A DNA stretch of 64,000 bases from the NCBI GenBank assembly GCA_958295905.1, contig OY282382.1:3124001-3188000 (forward strand), written 5' to 3'. The number at the start of each line of letters is the position of its first letter. The first letter of the stretch is position 1. The notes beneath the pieces were generated by a model. The model did not search any database. It saw only the letters and a program-made list of their open reading frames with translations, and was not told the DNA's origin. The position numbers and the translations under genes are program-made. Source of the stretch: an uncultured Vicinamibacterales bacterium (GTDB taxonomy: Bacteria; Acidobacteriota; Vicinamibacteria; Vicinamibacterales; UBA8438). Shown piece after piece: positions 54,849-64,000 of the stretch.

Positions 54849-55360
54849 AGCCTTTAGTTTATCCGCCCGGCGGCACGGCGCGCGGCGGCGGCCGGCCCGC
54901 GGCCAGGACCATCCCACGCTCCGTCACCGCCGTGCGCAGGCGGAATCGTGGCGGGTCCTGGGGCTCCGGACGTGCGGAATCGTGGGTCTCACGCGGCGTC
55001 GGCGGGTCGGCAAGACCGTGGCGACCCCTCGAATCGGGGGCGAGCCGTCACGCGCAGTCAGCGTGGGATGCCCCTGGCCCGCGGCGGCCTGCTGCCGGCC
55101 GCGGCGGCCGCTCCAGAGTCCTTGAGCGGCCGGGATCTTCACAGGTGAGTCAAGTTTGATCGTGTTTTGTCGCTGCCCTGGCGACCTCGGCATCGGCGAC
55201 GGCGCAGACCCGCGTGCCTCCGTCGGTCTGAGGCGGGGCCTTGAAGCGGCCACTCCCGCGCGGACCCGTGTGTTACGCTTTCCGGTTGCCCGCACGCGGC
55301 TGGCGTCCCTCCCGGTGGCGGGACGGCCGCGTTCCGGCCCGCGGTGGCCGCAACCCATCC
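54849..55360. repeat. gap holding an inverted R3 repeat
   Basis: R3 copy 3 lies at 54909-55070 on the minus strand relative to copies 1 and 2; its ends ATCCCACGCT and AGCGTGGGAT are inverted repeats. The rest, 55071-55360, has no recognised feature and leads to the TauE start. Confidence 0.75.
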
Positions 55361-56083
55361 ATGTCCTCCCTCGATCTCGCCGTGGTCGTGCTGTGCAGCG
55401 TGGCCGGATTCACCCTGCAGGGCGCCGTCGGCTTCGGGATGGGCATTCTGGGGTCGCCGATCCTCATCCTCGTCGATCCCCGGCTCGTCCCCGGTCCGGT
55501 GCTCGCCTCGACGATGGTGTTCACCCTGATGGTGACGGTTCGGGAGCGCCGCGGCATCGATCTCGGCGGGCTCGGTTGGGCGCTGGCCGGCCGTATCGCG
55601 GGGACGTTCCCGGCCGCGGCCCTCCTGGCGGTGCTGCCGGAGAGCCAGTTGAGCCGGGTGTTCGGCGTGATGGTGATTCTGGCCGTGGCGATCAGCGTCT
55701 CGGGAGTGCATATCCGTCCCCGTCCGCTGACCCTGCTCGGTGGGGGCGTGCTGTCCGGGCTGCTGGGCACGGTGGCCGCGATAGGGGGGCCGCCGATCGC
55801 GTTGCTGTATCAGCATGCCTCCGGCGCGCGGTTCCGCGGCACGTTGTCGAGCCTGTTCTTCGTCGGCACCATCATCTCGATCGCCGCGCTGGTGCCGGCG
55901 GGCCGGTTCGGGGCGCAGGAGCTCCGCCTGACACTGTTCATGCTTCCGGGCGCGGCATTCGGCTTCCTGGTGTCGCGCCGCCTTGCGCGGCGGCTCGATC
56001 GCGGCTACACCCGGCCGGCGGTCCTCGCGGTGGCGGGGGGCGCGGGGCTGATCGTGGTGGTGCGCTCCTTCGTTGCGCCCTGA
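55361..56083 (+). CDS. TauE/SafE family membrane permease
   Basis: 240 residues from ATG 55361. About seven to eight hydrophobic helices with the duplicated motif of the family: FTLQGAVGFGMGILGSPIL and VLSGLLGTVAAIGGPPIALL. Members export sulfite or organosulfonates. No sulfonate genes are nearby, so the substrate is open. Alone in its transcription unit. Confidence 0.88.
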   Translation: MSSLDLAVVVLCSVAGFTLQGAVGFGMGILGSPILILVDPRLVPGPVLASTMVFTLMVTVRERRGIDLGGLGWALAGRIAGTFPAAALLAVLPESQLSRVFGVMVILAVAISVSGVHIRPRPLTLLGGGVLSGLLGTVAAIGGPPIALLYQHASGARFRGTLSSLFFVGTIISIAALVPAGRFGAQELRLTLFMLPGAAFGFLVSRRLARRLDRGYTRPAVLAVAGGAGLIVVVRSFVAP

Positions 56084-56191
56084 CCGACCGTGGCGTGTCC
56101 CGTCCTCGGTGCGCGGGGCGATGGCGGCCCGAAGCGGCCGCGGCTCCGTGCCGGACTAAAGTCCCGCGCCGGGTCGGCCGACATCGCGTGT

Positions 56192-57037
56192 ATGGGGAAT
56201 TGCACCGTCTTTGCCGCGGAGCTCCGCTCGTCCGCCCGCCGGCGCGTCAGGCAACGGACGTCGTGGGCGCCGCCGTCGTGGCGCCGGTCCGTGACCGCGC
56301 TTCTGGCCCTCGGTCTGTCGCTCGGCGCGGCGCAGGGCGGGACGTCGGCCCAGAGTCTGCGGGGCAGCGCCTCGTCGCTGGATCGCCAGGTCGCGCAGGC
56401 GCGGCGGCACGACTTCACCCATCTGACGAACGCGCGGCAACTGCGCCGGTTCGTCGACGCCGGTCTGCTCGTGCATGTCGCCGGGAATCGGGACTACACC
56501 CTGGTCGACGTGTCGTTCCCGTTCGCCCGTCCCGAGGCGCGGCTGTTCATCGAACGGTTGTCGGCGCAGTACCGCCGGGCGTGCGGCGAGCGGCTGGTGG
56601 TGACGAGCCTGACGCGGCCCCGATCGCATCAGCCCCGCAACGCCTCCGACCGCTCCGTTCATCCCACCGGCATGGCGATCGACCTCCGCCGTCCCGGGGG
56701 GCGCTGCCGCGCCTGGCTTGAAGGCGTGCTGCTGTCCCTGGAGGCCGAGGGCGTGATCGAGGCGACGGCCGAGCGCCGGCCGCCGCACTATCACGTGGCG
56801 GTGTTCCCGAAGCCCTACGCGGCCTATGTGAGACAGTTGACGGCCCGGGCCGCCCGCGGGGACGGGGAGACCCCGGCGGAAGCGACCGCCCTCCACGTGG
56901 TGCGCCGGGGCGACACCTTGGCCCGGATCGCCCGCCGCCACGGCGCGTCGATCGAGGCCCTCCGGCGCGCCAACGGACTCACCTCGTCCCTCATCCATCC
57001 GGGGCAGGCGCTTCGCGTGCCCCTGGCGCGGCGTTAG
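56192..57037 (+). CDS. DUF5715 / LysM secreted protein
   Basis: 281 residues from ATG 56192, with a long N-region before a hydrophobic signal segment (SVTALLALGLSLGAAQGG). The body has DUF5715 features, LVVTSLTRPRSHQPRNASDR, SVHPTGMAIDLRRPGG and PPHYHVAVFPKPYAAYVRQ, a His/Asp pattern reminiscent of D-alanyl-D-alanine carboxypeptidase-type metal sites (HPTGMAID, HYHVAVF). A C-terminal LysM domain (HVVRRGDTLARIARRHGASI, LRRANGLTS, LIHPGQALRVP) binds peptidoglycan. Likely cell-wall acting. Confidence 0.85.
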   Translation: MGNCTVFAAELRSSARRRVRQRTSWAPPSWRRSVTALLALGLSLGAAQGGTSAQSLRGSASSLDRQVAQARRHDFTHLTNARQLRRFVDAGLLVHVAGNRDYTLVDVSFPFARPEARLFIERLSAQYRRACGERLVVTSLTRPRSHQPRNASDRSVHPTGMAIDLRRPGGRCRAWLEGVLLSLEAEGVIEATAERRPPHYHVAVFPKPYAAYVRQLTARAARGDGETPAEATALHVVRRGDTLARIARRHGASIEALRRANGLTSSLIHPGQALRVPLARR

Positions 57038-57683
57038 TCGGCGCGACCTTACCCGTCCGTGGCGGAAGTCGTGCCGCCTCCGGCCGGGGCCGTATTCGGC
57101 CCGAGAACGTGTCGCGCAGCGGTCGAAATCGCCGAAATCCGACCGATCCGAGCCCCTTTCCGCGCCACTGCCGGCCGGTTCCGGCGCGCTGCGGAGTGGC
57201 CGCGGGCGGTTACGGTCGTGTCGGAAGGTCGCCGGGCGCGAAACTTCTGCGGCGCAAGCTCCCGGTCCGGATATCGCCTCGACGGTCCGCCCGACCCTTG
57301 CCTGCGGGGAGTCGGCGTCTCCACGGTGGGCGGCCCTGTTCTGCGGCGAAGACGCTTGGTCGACTTCCCCGCGCGGTTCTGCAACCGCCGCGAAGGGGGC
57401 ACGTCAAAGTAAAGTGAGGCGTCGCAGAAACTGGCCTCCGAGGGATCCCCAGGCACCCAAAGCCCCAAGAAAAAGCCTGTTCGGGAGGGCCTCGATGCCG
57501 AGAACGGCACGGAAATCGCCAACCTGACGGTGCCGGGGGCAGTCATTCGACGAATCTGACGCGCACCCCGCCGCGAAGAACTGCTGTGTATTTACCGGAA
57601 CGGCCGGTTTAGAATATCGGACTACGGCGCGGATCGGGCTCGCCGTGTCCGGCGGGCCGCGACGTGCCCTGGAGTGGTGATAA
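57038..57683. repeat. gap with R1 copy 3, R2 copy 3 and a short repeat
   Basis: R1 copy 3 at 57054-57212 and R2 copy 3 at 57484-57568 (ending ACGAATCTGACGCGCACCC). Between them AACTTCTGCGGCGCAA (57242-57257) matches motifs at 60362 and 60412. A possible -10 TAGAAT at 57610-57615 precedes the next gene. Confidence 0.8.
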
Positions 57684-58529
57684 ATGAAGGTATCGGCCGG
57701 TGTACTGACGGTGGCGTTGGGATTGATCGGAGCGGCGGCCTCGGCCCCGGCGCAGGAAGGCGGCGTGCCGCGGCTGTCGAACGGGCTTCCCGACATGAAC
57801 GGCATCTGGCAGGTGCTGAACGAGGCCAACTACGACCTCGAGCCGCACATGGCCCGGCACTCGATGCAGATGCGGCCGGGGCCGGTGAACCCGGTGCCCG
57901 CGATTCCCACGCTGCGTCTCGGCGCGGTCGGCGCGGTGCCGGGCAGCCTGGGGGTCATCGTCGGCGGGGGCGGGATTCCCTACACCCCGGAGGCGCGCGC
58001 CCTCAAGGAGGAGAATCGCGCCAACTGGATCGACCGCGACCCCGAGGTGAAGTGCTACATGCCGGGGGTTCCGCGGGCCACCTACATCCCCATGCCCTTC
58101 CAGATCATCCAGAGCGAGAACGACTTCTTCATCGCCTACCAGTTCGCGGGCGCGGTGCGCGACGTCTATCTGGACAATCCCGGGCCCTCGCAGGTCGACT
58201 CGTGGATGGGGTGGTCGGTCGGAGAGTGGGACGGGGACACCCTCGTGGTGGACGTGACCGGTCTCCACGACGCCACCTGGTTCGACCGGGCGGGCAGCCA
58301 TCACAGCAACCAGCTCCACGTCGTGGAGCGCTACACGATGCTGGGGCCGAACCACATCGACTACGAGGCGACGATCGAGGATCCGGCGGTGCTGACCGAG
58401 CCGTTCACCATCAAGATGCCGCTCTATCGCCGCCTGGAAGAGAACGCCCGGCTGATGGACTTTCGCTGTGTCGAGTTCGTCGAAGAGTTGTTGTTCGGCG
58501 AGTGGCGCCGGGAGCCGCTGCCGCGATAG
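57684..58529 (+). CDS. WDGDT family secreted protein
   Basis: 281 residues. Signal peptide to APAQEGG, then LSNGLPDMNGIWQVLNEANY, EVKCYMPGVPRATYIPMPFQ, WSVGEWDGDTLVVDVTGLHD, SHHSNQLHVVERYTMLGPNH and IKMPLYRRLEENARLMDFRC. The family is shared with 4936, 58633 and 62586; the WDGDTLVVD strand and an H-V-ERF block are always kept. Function unknown. GGAGTGGTGATAA upstream. First of three adjacent genes of this kind plus DUF6152. Confidence 0.8.
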   Translation: MKVSAGVLTVALGLIGAAASAPAQEGGVPRLSNGLPDMNGIWQVLNEANYDLEPHMARHSMQMRPGPVNPVPAIPTLRLGAVGAVPGSLGVIVGGGGIPYTPEARALKEENRANWIDRDPEVKCYMPGVPRATYIPMPFQIIQSENDFFIAYQFAGAVRDVYLDNPGPSQVDSWMGWSVGEWDGDTLVVDVTGLHDATWFDRAGSHHSNQLHVVERYTMLGPNHIDYEATIEDPAVLTEPFTIKMPLYRRLEENARLMDFRCVEFVEELLFGEWRREPLPR

Positions 58530-58632
58530 CGCGGCCGCGCGGCCTGACGGCCGCGTGGGGAGTTCGCCGGCGCGAAACGCCGGCGGCGAACTCCCCGGAA
58601 GCTTTCGCGCGTATTCGGGCCAGGAGGTTGAG

Positions 58633-59733
58633 ATGGGTAGTCGAATCGCAATCGGTTTCGGCGCGCTGGCGGTGGTCGGATTGGCGGCGTCGGCGGCGGC
58701 GCAGAGCGGTGACATTCCCCGCACCCCGAGCGGCCGTCCGGATCTGTCGGGCACCTACGACGTGTCGACGCTGACTCCCATGCAGCGGCCGACCGAGCTC
58801 GGGGAGAAGATGTCGCTGACCGACGAGGAGGCGGCGTCCATCGCGGCGGCCGAGGCGCAGCGCATGGCCGAGCGCAACGCCCCCAGCGACCCCAACCGCG
58901 GGGCGCCGCCCCAGGGCGGAGACGGGTCGGCGGGCGCGGCCGGCAACGTCGGCGGATACAATTCGTTCTGGATTGATCGCGGCACCGGCGCGTTCCGGAT
59001 CGGGGGCGAGTGGCGGACGTCGATTCTCATCGACCCGCCGAACGGCCGTTTCCCCCCGGTCACCGAGGAGCGGCAGGCGGCGTTCAGGGCGGCGCGGGAA
59101 GCCGGCCCTCCGCGGCGCGCGCAGAACGACGGGACCGCCTATTGGCTCGAAGCGGGGCTCGATGCGCCCGGTCCCTACGACAACATGGAGCAGCGGCCCT
59201 ACGCCGAGCGGTGCATCCTCAGCTTCGGCTCGACGTCGGGACCGCCGATGCTGCCGGCGCTGTACAACAACCACAAGCGGATCGTGCAGGGCGGGGACAC
59301 CATCATGATCCTGATCGAGATGGTGCACGACGCCCGCATCGTCCGGATGAACGCCGAGCACGATCCGCCGGAGATCAAGAAGTGGCTGGGCGATTCGATC
59401 GGCTGGTGGGAGGGCGACACATTGGTCGTCGAGACCACCAACTTCATGGACCGGCCGGCGTTCCGCCAGGGGAGCGGCAACATGACCGTGACCGAGCGTT
59501 TTCGCATGCAGGATGCGGACACGCTCATCTACACCTTCACGGTCGAGGATCCGTCGGTGTGGACGGCGCCGTTCACCGGCGAGTACGCTTGGCCCCGCAG
59601 CGACAACAAGGTGTTCGAGTACGCCTGCCACGAGGCGAACTACGCGCTCGAGGGCATCATGAAGGGGGCCCGGCTGCTGGAGGCGGACTTCCGCGGCGAG
59701 CAGCCCGAGGGCGTGGCCAATCCCACCAGATAG
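58633..59733 (+). CDS. WDGDT family secreted protein, longer form
   Basis: 366 residues from ATG 58633 (GGAGGTTGAG upstream). Signal peptide ends AAAQSG. Contains RPDLSGTYDVSTLTPMQRP, ILIDPPNGRFPPVTEERQAA, RCILSFGSTSGPPMLPALYN, and GWWEGDTLVVETTNFMDRPA. Closest in layout to the gene at 62586, with which it shares RTSLIVDPPDGR-type blocks. Function unknown; probably periplasmic. Confidence 0.82.
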   Translation: MGSRIAIGFGALAVVGLAASAAAQSGDIPRTPSGRPDLSGTYDVSTLTPMQRPTELGEKMSLTDEEAASIAAAEAQRMAERNAPSDPNRGAPPQGGDGSAGAAGNVGGYNSFWIDRGTGAFRIGGEWRTSILIDPPNGRFPPVTEERQAAFRAAREAGPPRRAQNDGTAYWLEAGLDAPGPYDNMEQRPYAERCILSFGSTSGPPMLPALYNNHKRIVQGGDTIMILIEMVHDARIVRMNAEHDPPEIKKWLGDSIGWWEGDTLVVETTNFMDRPAFRQGSGNMTVTERFRMQDADTLIYTFTVEDPSVWTAPFTGEYAWPRSDNKVFEYACHEANYALEGIMKGARLLEADFRGEQPEGVANPTR

Positions 59734-59781
59734 CATGAGGCGATCCGGGCGATCCGGATTCGACAGTCAGGAGAAGGGACG

Positions 59782-60237
59782 ATGCGCAAGCAGACCCGGG
59801 TGCGGTTCGGAATCGGTATGGCCATCACTCTCGTCGTGGCCGGATTGGCGGTGATCGGCGGCGTGCCGGCGCAGGCGCATCACGCCTTCGGCGCGGAGTT
59901 CGACCCCAACCGCCCCGTCGTGCTGCGGGGCCCGGTGGTCCGGGTGGAATGGGTGAACCCCCACACCTGGATCCACGTGGAACATACGGCCGAGGATGGG
60001 AGCAAGCAGGTCTGGATGGTCGAGGGCGGCACGCCGAACACCTTGCTGCGGCGCGGATTGACCCGCGACACGATTCCCGTCGGCGCGATGATCGTGGTCG
60101 ACGGCTACCAGAGCAAGGACCGCAGCGCCCGGGCCAACGGCCGCGACGTGACCTTCGAGGACGGCCGGAAGTTCTTCATGGGCTCGTCCGGCACCGGCGC
60201 GCCCCTCGACGGCCGCGACCCGACCGAGCCGCGCTAG
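59782..60237 (+). CDS. DUF6152 family secreted protein
   Basis: 151 residues. Signal peptide (VIGGVPAQAHHAFGAEFDPN), then EWVNPHTWIHVEHTAEDGSK, LLRRGLTRDTIPVGAMIVVD, and GYQSKDRSARANGRDVTFED. Same family as 6030-6428. It follows the WDGDT gene by 48 bp, so the two form a pair as before, but in reverse gene order. Confidence 0.87.
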   Translation: MRKQTRVRFGIGMAITLVVAGLAVIGGVPAQAHHAFGAEFDPNRPVVLRGPVVRVEWVNPHTWIHVEHTAEDGSKQVWMVEGGTPNTLLRRGLTRDTIPVGAMIVVDGYQSKDRSARANGRDVTFEDGRKFFMGSSGTGAPLDGRDPTEPR

Positions 60238-60562
60238 TGCGGCCGCGCGGCTTGGACGGTCGCGTTGGAAGTGTCGCCGGGCGCGAACTTCTACGGGCGC
60301 AAAAGCGCTTGGCGACCTGACGATCGCCGCAGGAGTTTTTGCTTTCTTGGCGGGGGGTGAAACTTCTGCGGCGCAAGCGCGGCGCGCACGCCGCCGTTGG
60401 CGGGGGTGGGGGAACTTCTGCGGCGCAAACGTCTGGTGCGACCTTTCGGGTCGCGTCGGGAGTCTCGCGGGCGCAAACGCTTGGTCGCTTCCACCCGGAC
60501 CCTTCGGGAGTCCGGCGCGCTCCGGCGGCGCAGACTCCCGGCGTCGCGTCAGGGTAGGTGAA
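60238..60562. repeat. cluster of GGCGCAA-type short repeats
   Basis: The motif ACTTCTGCGGCGCAA or variants occurs at about 60285, 60362, 60412 and 60465, often followed by AACGCTTGGTCGC. A solo mini-element-like end GGCGGCGCAGACTCCC is at 60525. No gene seen. Confidence 0.7.
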
Positions 60563-61462
60563 TCACGCAGCCCGACTGAACGTCAGACCGGCCGCCTCCA
60601 GCGCGCCGGGGGCGGTCGACCGGCTCTGCGGGCGGGGAGAGCGGGGCAGGACCGTCGTGCGCTCCAGCAGCCACACGACGTTGACGGCCACCGGGGCGCC
60701 CCCCGCCCGGGCCGGCACGAAGCGGACGTCGGACGCCAGCCGCGACAGCGCCCGCTGAAGCTCGGCGTCGGGGGTGGTCCCGTTGCGGACGCCGGAGCTC
60801 TCCGGCGAACCGCGGGTGCCCTCGCGGAGGGTAGCGCCCCGAGCCTCCACCGAGTGCTGCCGCAGCACCTCGACGGACGCGAGCAGGCCTTCGCGGGTCA
60901 CCACCGCCGACAGCGCCAGATTCTTCAGCACGAGCGGCGGAAGCGGCTGAATCAACATGGCGGCGGCCTGGGTGTCGGCCGACACATGGGGCAGACTCAC
61001 CCCGGTCTCGAATCCCAGCAAGGGATTGGCGTTCGATCCGAGGCTGTTGGACCCCTGCAGGAATCCCGCCAGCGAGTGCGGGTGGACCGGCGGCGAGAAG
61101 CTCAGGGCCATGGCCACGAACAGGCCGGCCACCAGTATCGAAGCGGCCGCCCCCCCCAACACGCACAAGCGCTGTCCGTCCGCGATGACCTCGCGAAGCG
61201 GCCGGCGAGGTCCGGGCGGCACGGCTTCGAGCGCCTTCGACGCCAGCCCCGCGCAGTCCGTCTCGTCCGGCCGGTGCTCGGTCGCGTACTCACGCAGAGC
61301 GATGCCGATGGCCGTAAGCTCGTGCCGCGCGCCGCGGCAATCCCCGCAGGTCTCCAGATGGGCGTCCAAAACCACCTGGCGCGCGACCGGGAGCTCGCCG
61401 TCATGAGCCGCGGTCAGCCAGTCACGCGCGGTGCGGCAGCGGAGTGATCTCATACCAGTCAT
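60563..61462 (-). CDS. anti-sigma factor with zinc-finger domain
   Basis: 299 residues. The N-terminal ZAS-like zinc site reads HLETCGDCRGARHEL (H-x3-C-x2-C) with a helix before it. One transmembrane segment follows (GAAASILVAGLFVAMALSFS), and the rest is a periplasmic domain with VVTREGLLASVEVLRQHSVE. It binds and restrains the sigma factor encoded just upstream. Its start overlaps the sigma stop (ATGA), as in classic ECF operons. Confidence 0.88.
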   Translation of the reverse strand: MTGMRSLRCRTARDWLTAAHDGELPVARQVVLDAHLETCGDCRGARHELTAIGIALREYATEHRPDETDCAGLASKALEAVPPGPRRPLREVIADGQRLCVLGGAAASILVAGLFVAMALSFSPPVHPHSLAGFLQGSNSLGSNANPLLGFETGVSLPHVSADTQAAAMLIQPLPPLVLKNLALSAVVTREGLLASVEVLRQHSVEARGATLREGTRGSPESSGVRNGTTPDAELQRALSRLASDVRFVPARAGGAPVAVNVVWLLERTTVLPRSPRPQSRSTAPGALEAAGLTFSRAA

Positions 61463-62055
61463 CCGAGGGCGTGCCTCAACTCTGTGCGCAAGGTCTGACG
61501 GGCGCGCGCCAGTCGTGATTTCACTGCGGCGGTCGAGATGCCCAGCGAGAACGCGATCTCGGCGTACCGCATGCCGTGCAGTTCACGCAGCACGATGGCC
61601 GATCGCTGCTCGAACGGCAGGCGGCGCAACGCCCGCCACAGCCGTCGCCGCAGCTCTTTCCGGTCGAGGGCGCGCTCGGGCGACGTCGTCGCCTCCGGCG
61701 CCGGGGGGTCGACGAACACCGTCTCCAGCGACACCTGATCGGACCGTTTGCGGCGGCGCCACCAGCGCTGCTGATTGCGGGCTTGGTTCACCGCGATGCG
61801 GTAGATCCAGGTCTGCAACGCCGAATCGCCGCGGAACCGGTGAATCGAGCGAAACACCGTGAGGAACACATCCTGCGACAGGTCGCGGGCATCTTCCGGG
61901 TTGCCGAGCAGTTGCAGCGCGAGGTGATACACCATCCTCTGGTGGCTGTGGACCAGCTCCCGACAGGCCTCGGTGTCGCCGACGGCGCAGCGCTCCGCCA
62001 AGTCGCTCTCGGAGGTTGTCGTTTCCGCCCAGTCGATGGCTCGAACCGGTTTCAC
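61459..62055 (-). CDS. ECF RNA polymerase sigma factor
   Basis: 198 residues from GTG 62055 (GGGAGG five bases upstream). Region 2: HQRMVYHLALQLLGNPEDAR, DLSQDVFLTVFRSIHRFRGD; region 4: LPFEQRSAIVLRELHGMRYA, EIAFSLGISTAAVKSRLARA. Standard sigma-70 family ECF. Regulates an unknown regulon with the anti-sigma partner. The upstream frame is only shadow. Confidence 0.92.
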   Translation of the reverse strand: MKPVRAIDWAETTTSESDLAERCAVGDTEACRELVHSHQRMVYHLALQLLGNPEDARDLSQDVFLTVFRSIHRFRGDSALQTWIYRIAVNQARNQQRWWRRRKRSDQVSLETVFVDPPAPEATTSPERALDRKELRRRLWRALRRLPFEQRSAIVLRELHGMRYAEIAFSLGISTAAVKSRLARARQTLRTELRHALG

Positions 62056-62292
62056 CCTGCCTCCCGTGCCGGCGTCTCCCGCGTCAGGGCGGTCGGCGCG
62101 CCGCTCACGCGCCGGAGCTGTGCCTTTGGACGACCATCGTAGCGCATCGCGGGCGTCCGGCGGTTCGGAACACCGGCCGCGGCCTCGGAGCGCGGATTCT
62201 CGATGGGCTCTCCAGTTATAGTTGGATGCCGTTCGGCGCGGAAAGTTCCGGGCGGGGGCGTGACGCGGTGTCGAGGCGTTTCCGCAACAGGA

Positions 62293-62453
62293 GCATCCCA
62301 CGCTGACGGCGCGTGACGGCCCGCCCCCGATTCGAGGGGTCGCCACCGTCTTGCCGACCGGCCGGCGCTGCGTGAGACCCACGATTCCGCCCGTCCGGAG
62401 CCCCAGGACCCGCCACGATTCCGCCTGCGCACGGCGGTGGCGGAGCGTGGGAC
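62293..62453 (+). repeat. dispersed repeat R3, copy 2
   Basis: About 161 bp, ATCCCACGCTGACGGCGC to GGCGGAGCGTGGGAC, nearly identical to copy 1 at 18783. The terminal ATCCCACGCT / AGCGTGGGA pair is inverted. Otherwise 62056-62585 holds no gene. Confidence 0.85.
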
Positions 62454-62479
62454 GGCCCTGGTTTCCGCAAGGCGCATCG

Positions 62480-62508
62480 TTGAACCGCCGGCCGGGGCGG
62501 GGTAGGAT
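62480..62508 (+). promoter_or_regulatory. sigma-70-like promoter for the WDGDT gene at 62586
   Basis: TTGAAC (62480-62485), 17-bp spacer, TAGGAT (62503-62508). The start codon is 78 bp downstream. It lies just outside the R3 copy. Confidence 0.6.
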
Positions 62509-62585
62509 ACACGGATCGAACGGGGCAATCAGGCCCCGCGGCCCCGGGGTGATTTCGGGGCCGGTGAAGTAGACGGGGGGCGGAC

Positions 62586-63581
62586 ATGCTCAATCATAGT
62601 CGCGTGACGGCCGGCATCGCCGGCGTAGCGGTGGCGCTCATTGCCGCGCCGGTTGCGGCGCAATCCGGGGCGGCGGCGCAACGGACGCCGCACGGCGATC
62701 CGGATATCTCGGGGATTTTCACGTTCCGGACCATCACGCCGTTGGAGCGGCCGGAGGCGCTGGCCGACAAGGCGAACCTGACCGCGGAGGAGGCCGCCGC
62801 CTTCGAGGCGTCGGAGCGCACGCGGCTGAACCGCGATCTGTTCGACCCGGAGACGGGCGCGCCGAACGCCGGCTATCAGTCGCGGGCGGAAGGCGGGGTG
62901 TTGTCCTACAACGAGTTCTGGTACGAGCGCGGCATCGAGTTGACCGCCGACAAGCGGACCTCGCTGATCGTCGATCCGCCGGACGGCCGGCTGCCCTGGC
63001 GCGAGGAGAGCCGCAGGGCGCGCGCCCTGAACCGGCTGAACCTGCGCAACGGCTTCGCCGACCACTATACCGACCGCAGCTTGTCTGACCGCTGCATCAT
63101 GGGGTTCAACTCGGGACCGCCGATGACCTCCGGGGCGTACAACAACAACGTGCTCATCCTGCAGATCCCCGGCTATGTCGTGATCCAGAACGAGATGGTA
63201 CACAACGCCCGCGTCATTCCGCTCGACGGGCGCCCCCACGGCGGGGTTCGACAGTGGGCCGGCGACTCCCGCGGGCACTGGGAGGGCGACACGCTGGTCG
63301 TCGAGACCACCAACTTCCTGCGCGAGACCGCCGCCCGCGGGTCGAGCCGGGACACGCAACTGGTCGAACGGTTCCGGCGCGTCGATCCGGATACGGTGCT
63401 GTACGAGTTCACCTTCGAGGACACCAACCACTTCACCCGCCCCTGGACCGCGGCCATGCCGTTGCGCCGGACGGACGGGCCGCTGTTCGAGTACGCCTGC
63501 CACGAAGGCAACATCGGCATGCACGGCATCATGGCCGGCGCCCGCGAGCTCGACACGCAGCCGGTCGAGGGAACCCGCTAG
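62586..63581 (+). CDS. WDGDT family secreted protein
   Basis: 331 residues. Signal peptide ends AAPVAAQSG; then TPHGDPDISGIFTFRTITPL, RTSLIVDPPDGRLPWREESR, RCIMGFNSGPPMTSGAYNNN, RGHWEGDTLVVETTNFLRET and FEYACHEGNIGMHGIMAGAR. Closest to 58633. Function unknown; the family may bind a carbohydrate or lipid (guess). GGGGGGCGGAC precedes the ATG. Confidence 0.82.
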   Translation: MLNHSRVTAGIAGVAVALIAAPVAAQSGAAAQRTPHGDPDISGIFTFRTITPLERPEALADKANLTAEEAAAFEASERTRLNRDLFDPETGAPNAGYQSRAEGGVLSYNEFWYERGIELTADKRTSLIVDPPDGRLPWREESRRARALNRLNLRNGFADHYTDRSLSDRCIMGFNSGPPMTSGAYNNNVLILQIPGYVVIQNEMVHNARVIPLDGRPHGGVRQWAGDSRGHWEGDTLVVETTNFLRETAARGSSRDTQLVERFRRVDPDTVLYEFTFEDTNHFTRPWTAAMPLRRTDGPLFEYACHEGNIGMHGIMAGARELDTQPVEGTR

Positions 63582-63760
63582 CGCCTGCTCCGGCATGGGG
63601 GACTCTCCCGGGTTCGAGGAGAGGTGACGAACCGCGTCCCGTCCCGCGGGTCGAAGGCGGCGGGGCTTTCGCCGCGGGGCCCGGCCGGGCCCCGCGGCAC
63701 CGGGAGCAGGACGGATTGACTGGTCAGAGGATCGCGGGCGGCCAGGCAGTCCGGTAATCC

Positions 63761-64000
63761 ATGGACTGGACGGCGCTCTCGGACGTTCTCCGGTTCCGCG
63801 CGGAGGAGCTGCTGCGGACCGAGCTCGACCAGATCCGGTTCACCGACATCGGTCTCACCTACTGGTTGTCGGTGGCCGTGGTCCTGGTCGGGGTCGCGAC
63901 CCTGGCCCGCCTGTGGGGGATCGCCCGCATCCACCATCGACAGCATTCCGGACATCGCATCGACCGGCGCTTCCGGCGCGGGGCGCTGGGCCGCACCCTG
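63761..64000 (+). CDS. membrane protein, N-terminal part only
   Basis: 80 residues visible, running off the window end. Starts MDWTALSDVLRFRAEELLRT, followed by a single hydrophobic helix GLTYWLSVAVVLVGVATLAR and a basic segment (HRIDRRFRRGALGRTL). Topology suggests a membrane-anchored protein of the BatA/VWA kind, but nothing conclusive is visible. Confidence 0.5.
   Translation, partial: MDWTALSDVLRFRAEELLRTELDQIRFTDIGLTYWLSVAVVLVGVATLARLWGIARIHHRQHSGHRIDRRFRRGALGRTL

Overview
The window is GC-rich DNA from a bacterium that looks like an Acidobacteriota member of the Vicinamibacteria type. That placement is an inference from family content: a DUF1592-type cytochrome protein paired with a DUF1552 protein, DUF6152 and WDGDT-type secreted families, a VWFA-related secreted protein, a DUF5916 outer-membrane protein and PD40/TolB propellers. 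No rRNA, tRNA or CRISPR array was seen.

Layout. 0.4-8.2 kb: an enlarged NAD-dependent DNA ligase, a DoxX protein, small secreted proteins, a DUF6152 + WDGDT pair and an ankyrin-repeat protein. 8.3-16.6 kb is a mobile-element zone: a complete ISKra4-type insertion sequence with inverted repeats, target duplication and a -1 frameshift heptamer; a ComM/YifB-like gene broken by small CTAG-flanked insertions; an IS1634 remnant; a Ser/Thr kinase; and a decayed IS4-type element whose transposase carries a DUF4338 (DruA-like) domain. 16.7-25.9 kb: a subtilase and secreted cytochrome/propeller proteins. 25.9-27.7 kb: an ATPase + DUF4276 (Toprim-like) pair with a defence-system look.

27.8-35.8 kb holds the protocatechuate branch of the beta-ketoadipate pathway, all on the minus strand (pcaH, pcaG, pcaB, pcaD, pcaC). 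It is split by a large unrecognised P-loop GTPase and an IstB remnant. 36.6-47.8 kb: a TolB-like/DUF5916 fusion, endonuclease V, a VWFA-related protein, dienelactone hydrolase, chorismate synthase and an NHL propeller. 48.5-50.8 kb: a DUF5131 / three-Cys-motif-partner pair, a clipped restriction-modification gene and an AbrB-type antitoxin. 50.8-64 kb: enoyl-CoA hydratase, PQQ dehydrogenase, NUDIX, TauE/SafE, a DUF5715-LysM protein, further WDGDT and DUF6152 genes, and an ECF sigma/anti-sigma pair.

Two structural themes stand out. First, several genes show tandem duplications of their 3' ends or internal domains (ligA, DUF1552 gene, pcaB/pcaD junction, PQQ dehydrogenase). Second, at least four families of non-coding dispersed repeats, some with terminal inverted repeats, sit in the intergenic gaps. 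Candidate novel systems are the GTPase inside the pca cluster, the ATPase/DUF4276 pair and the kinase between mobile elements. Functions for these are inferred from domain logic only.
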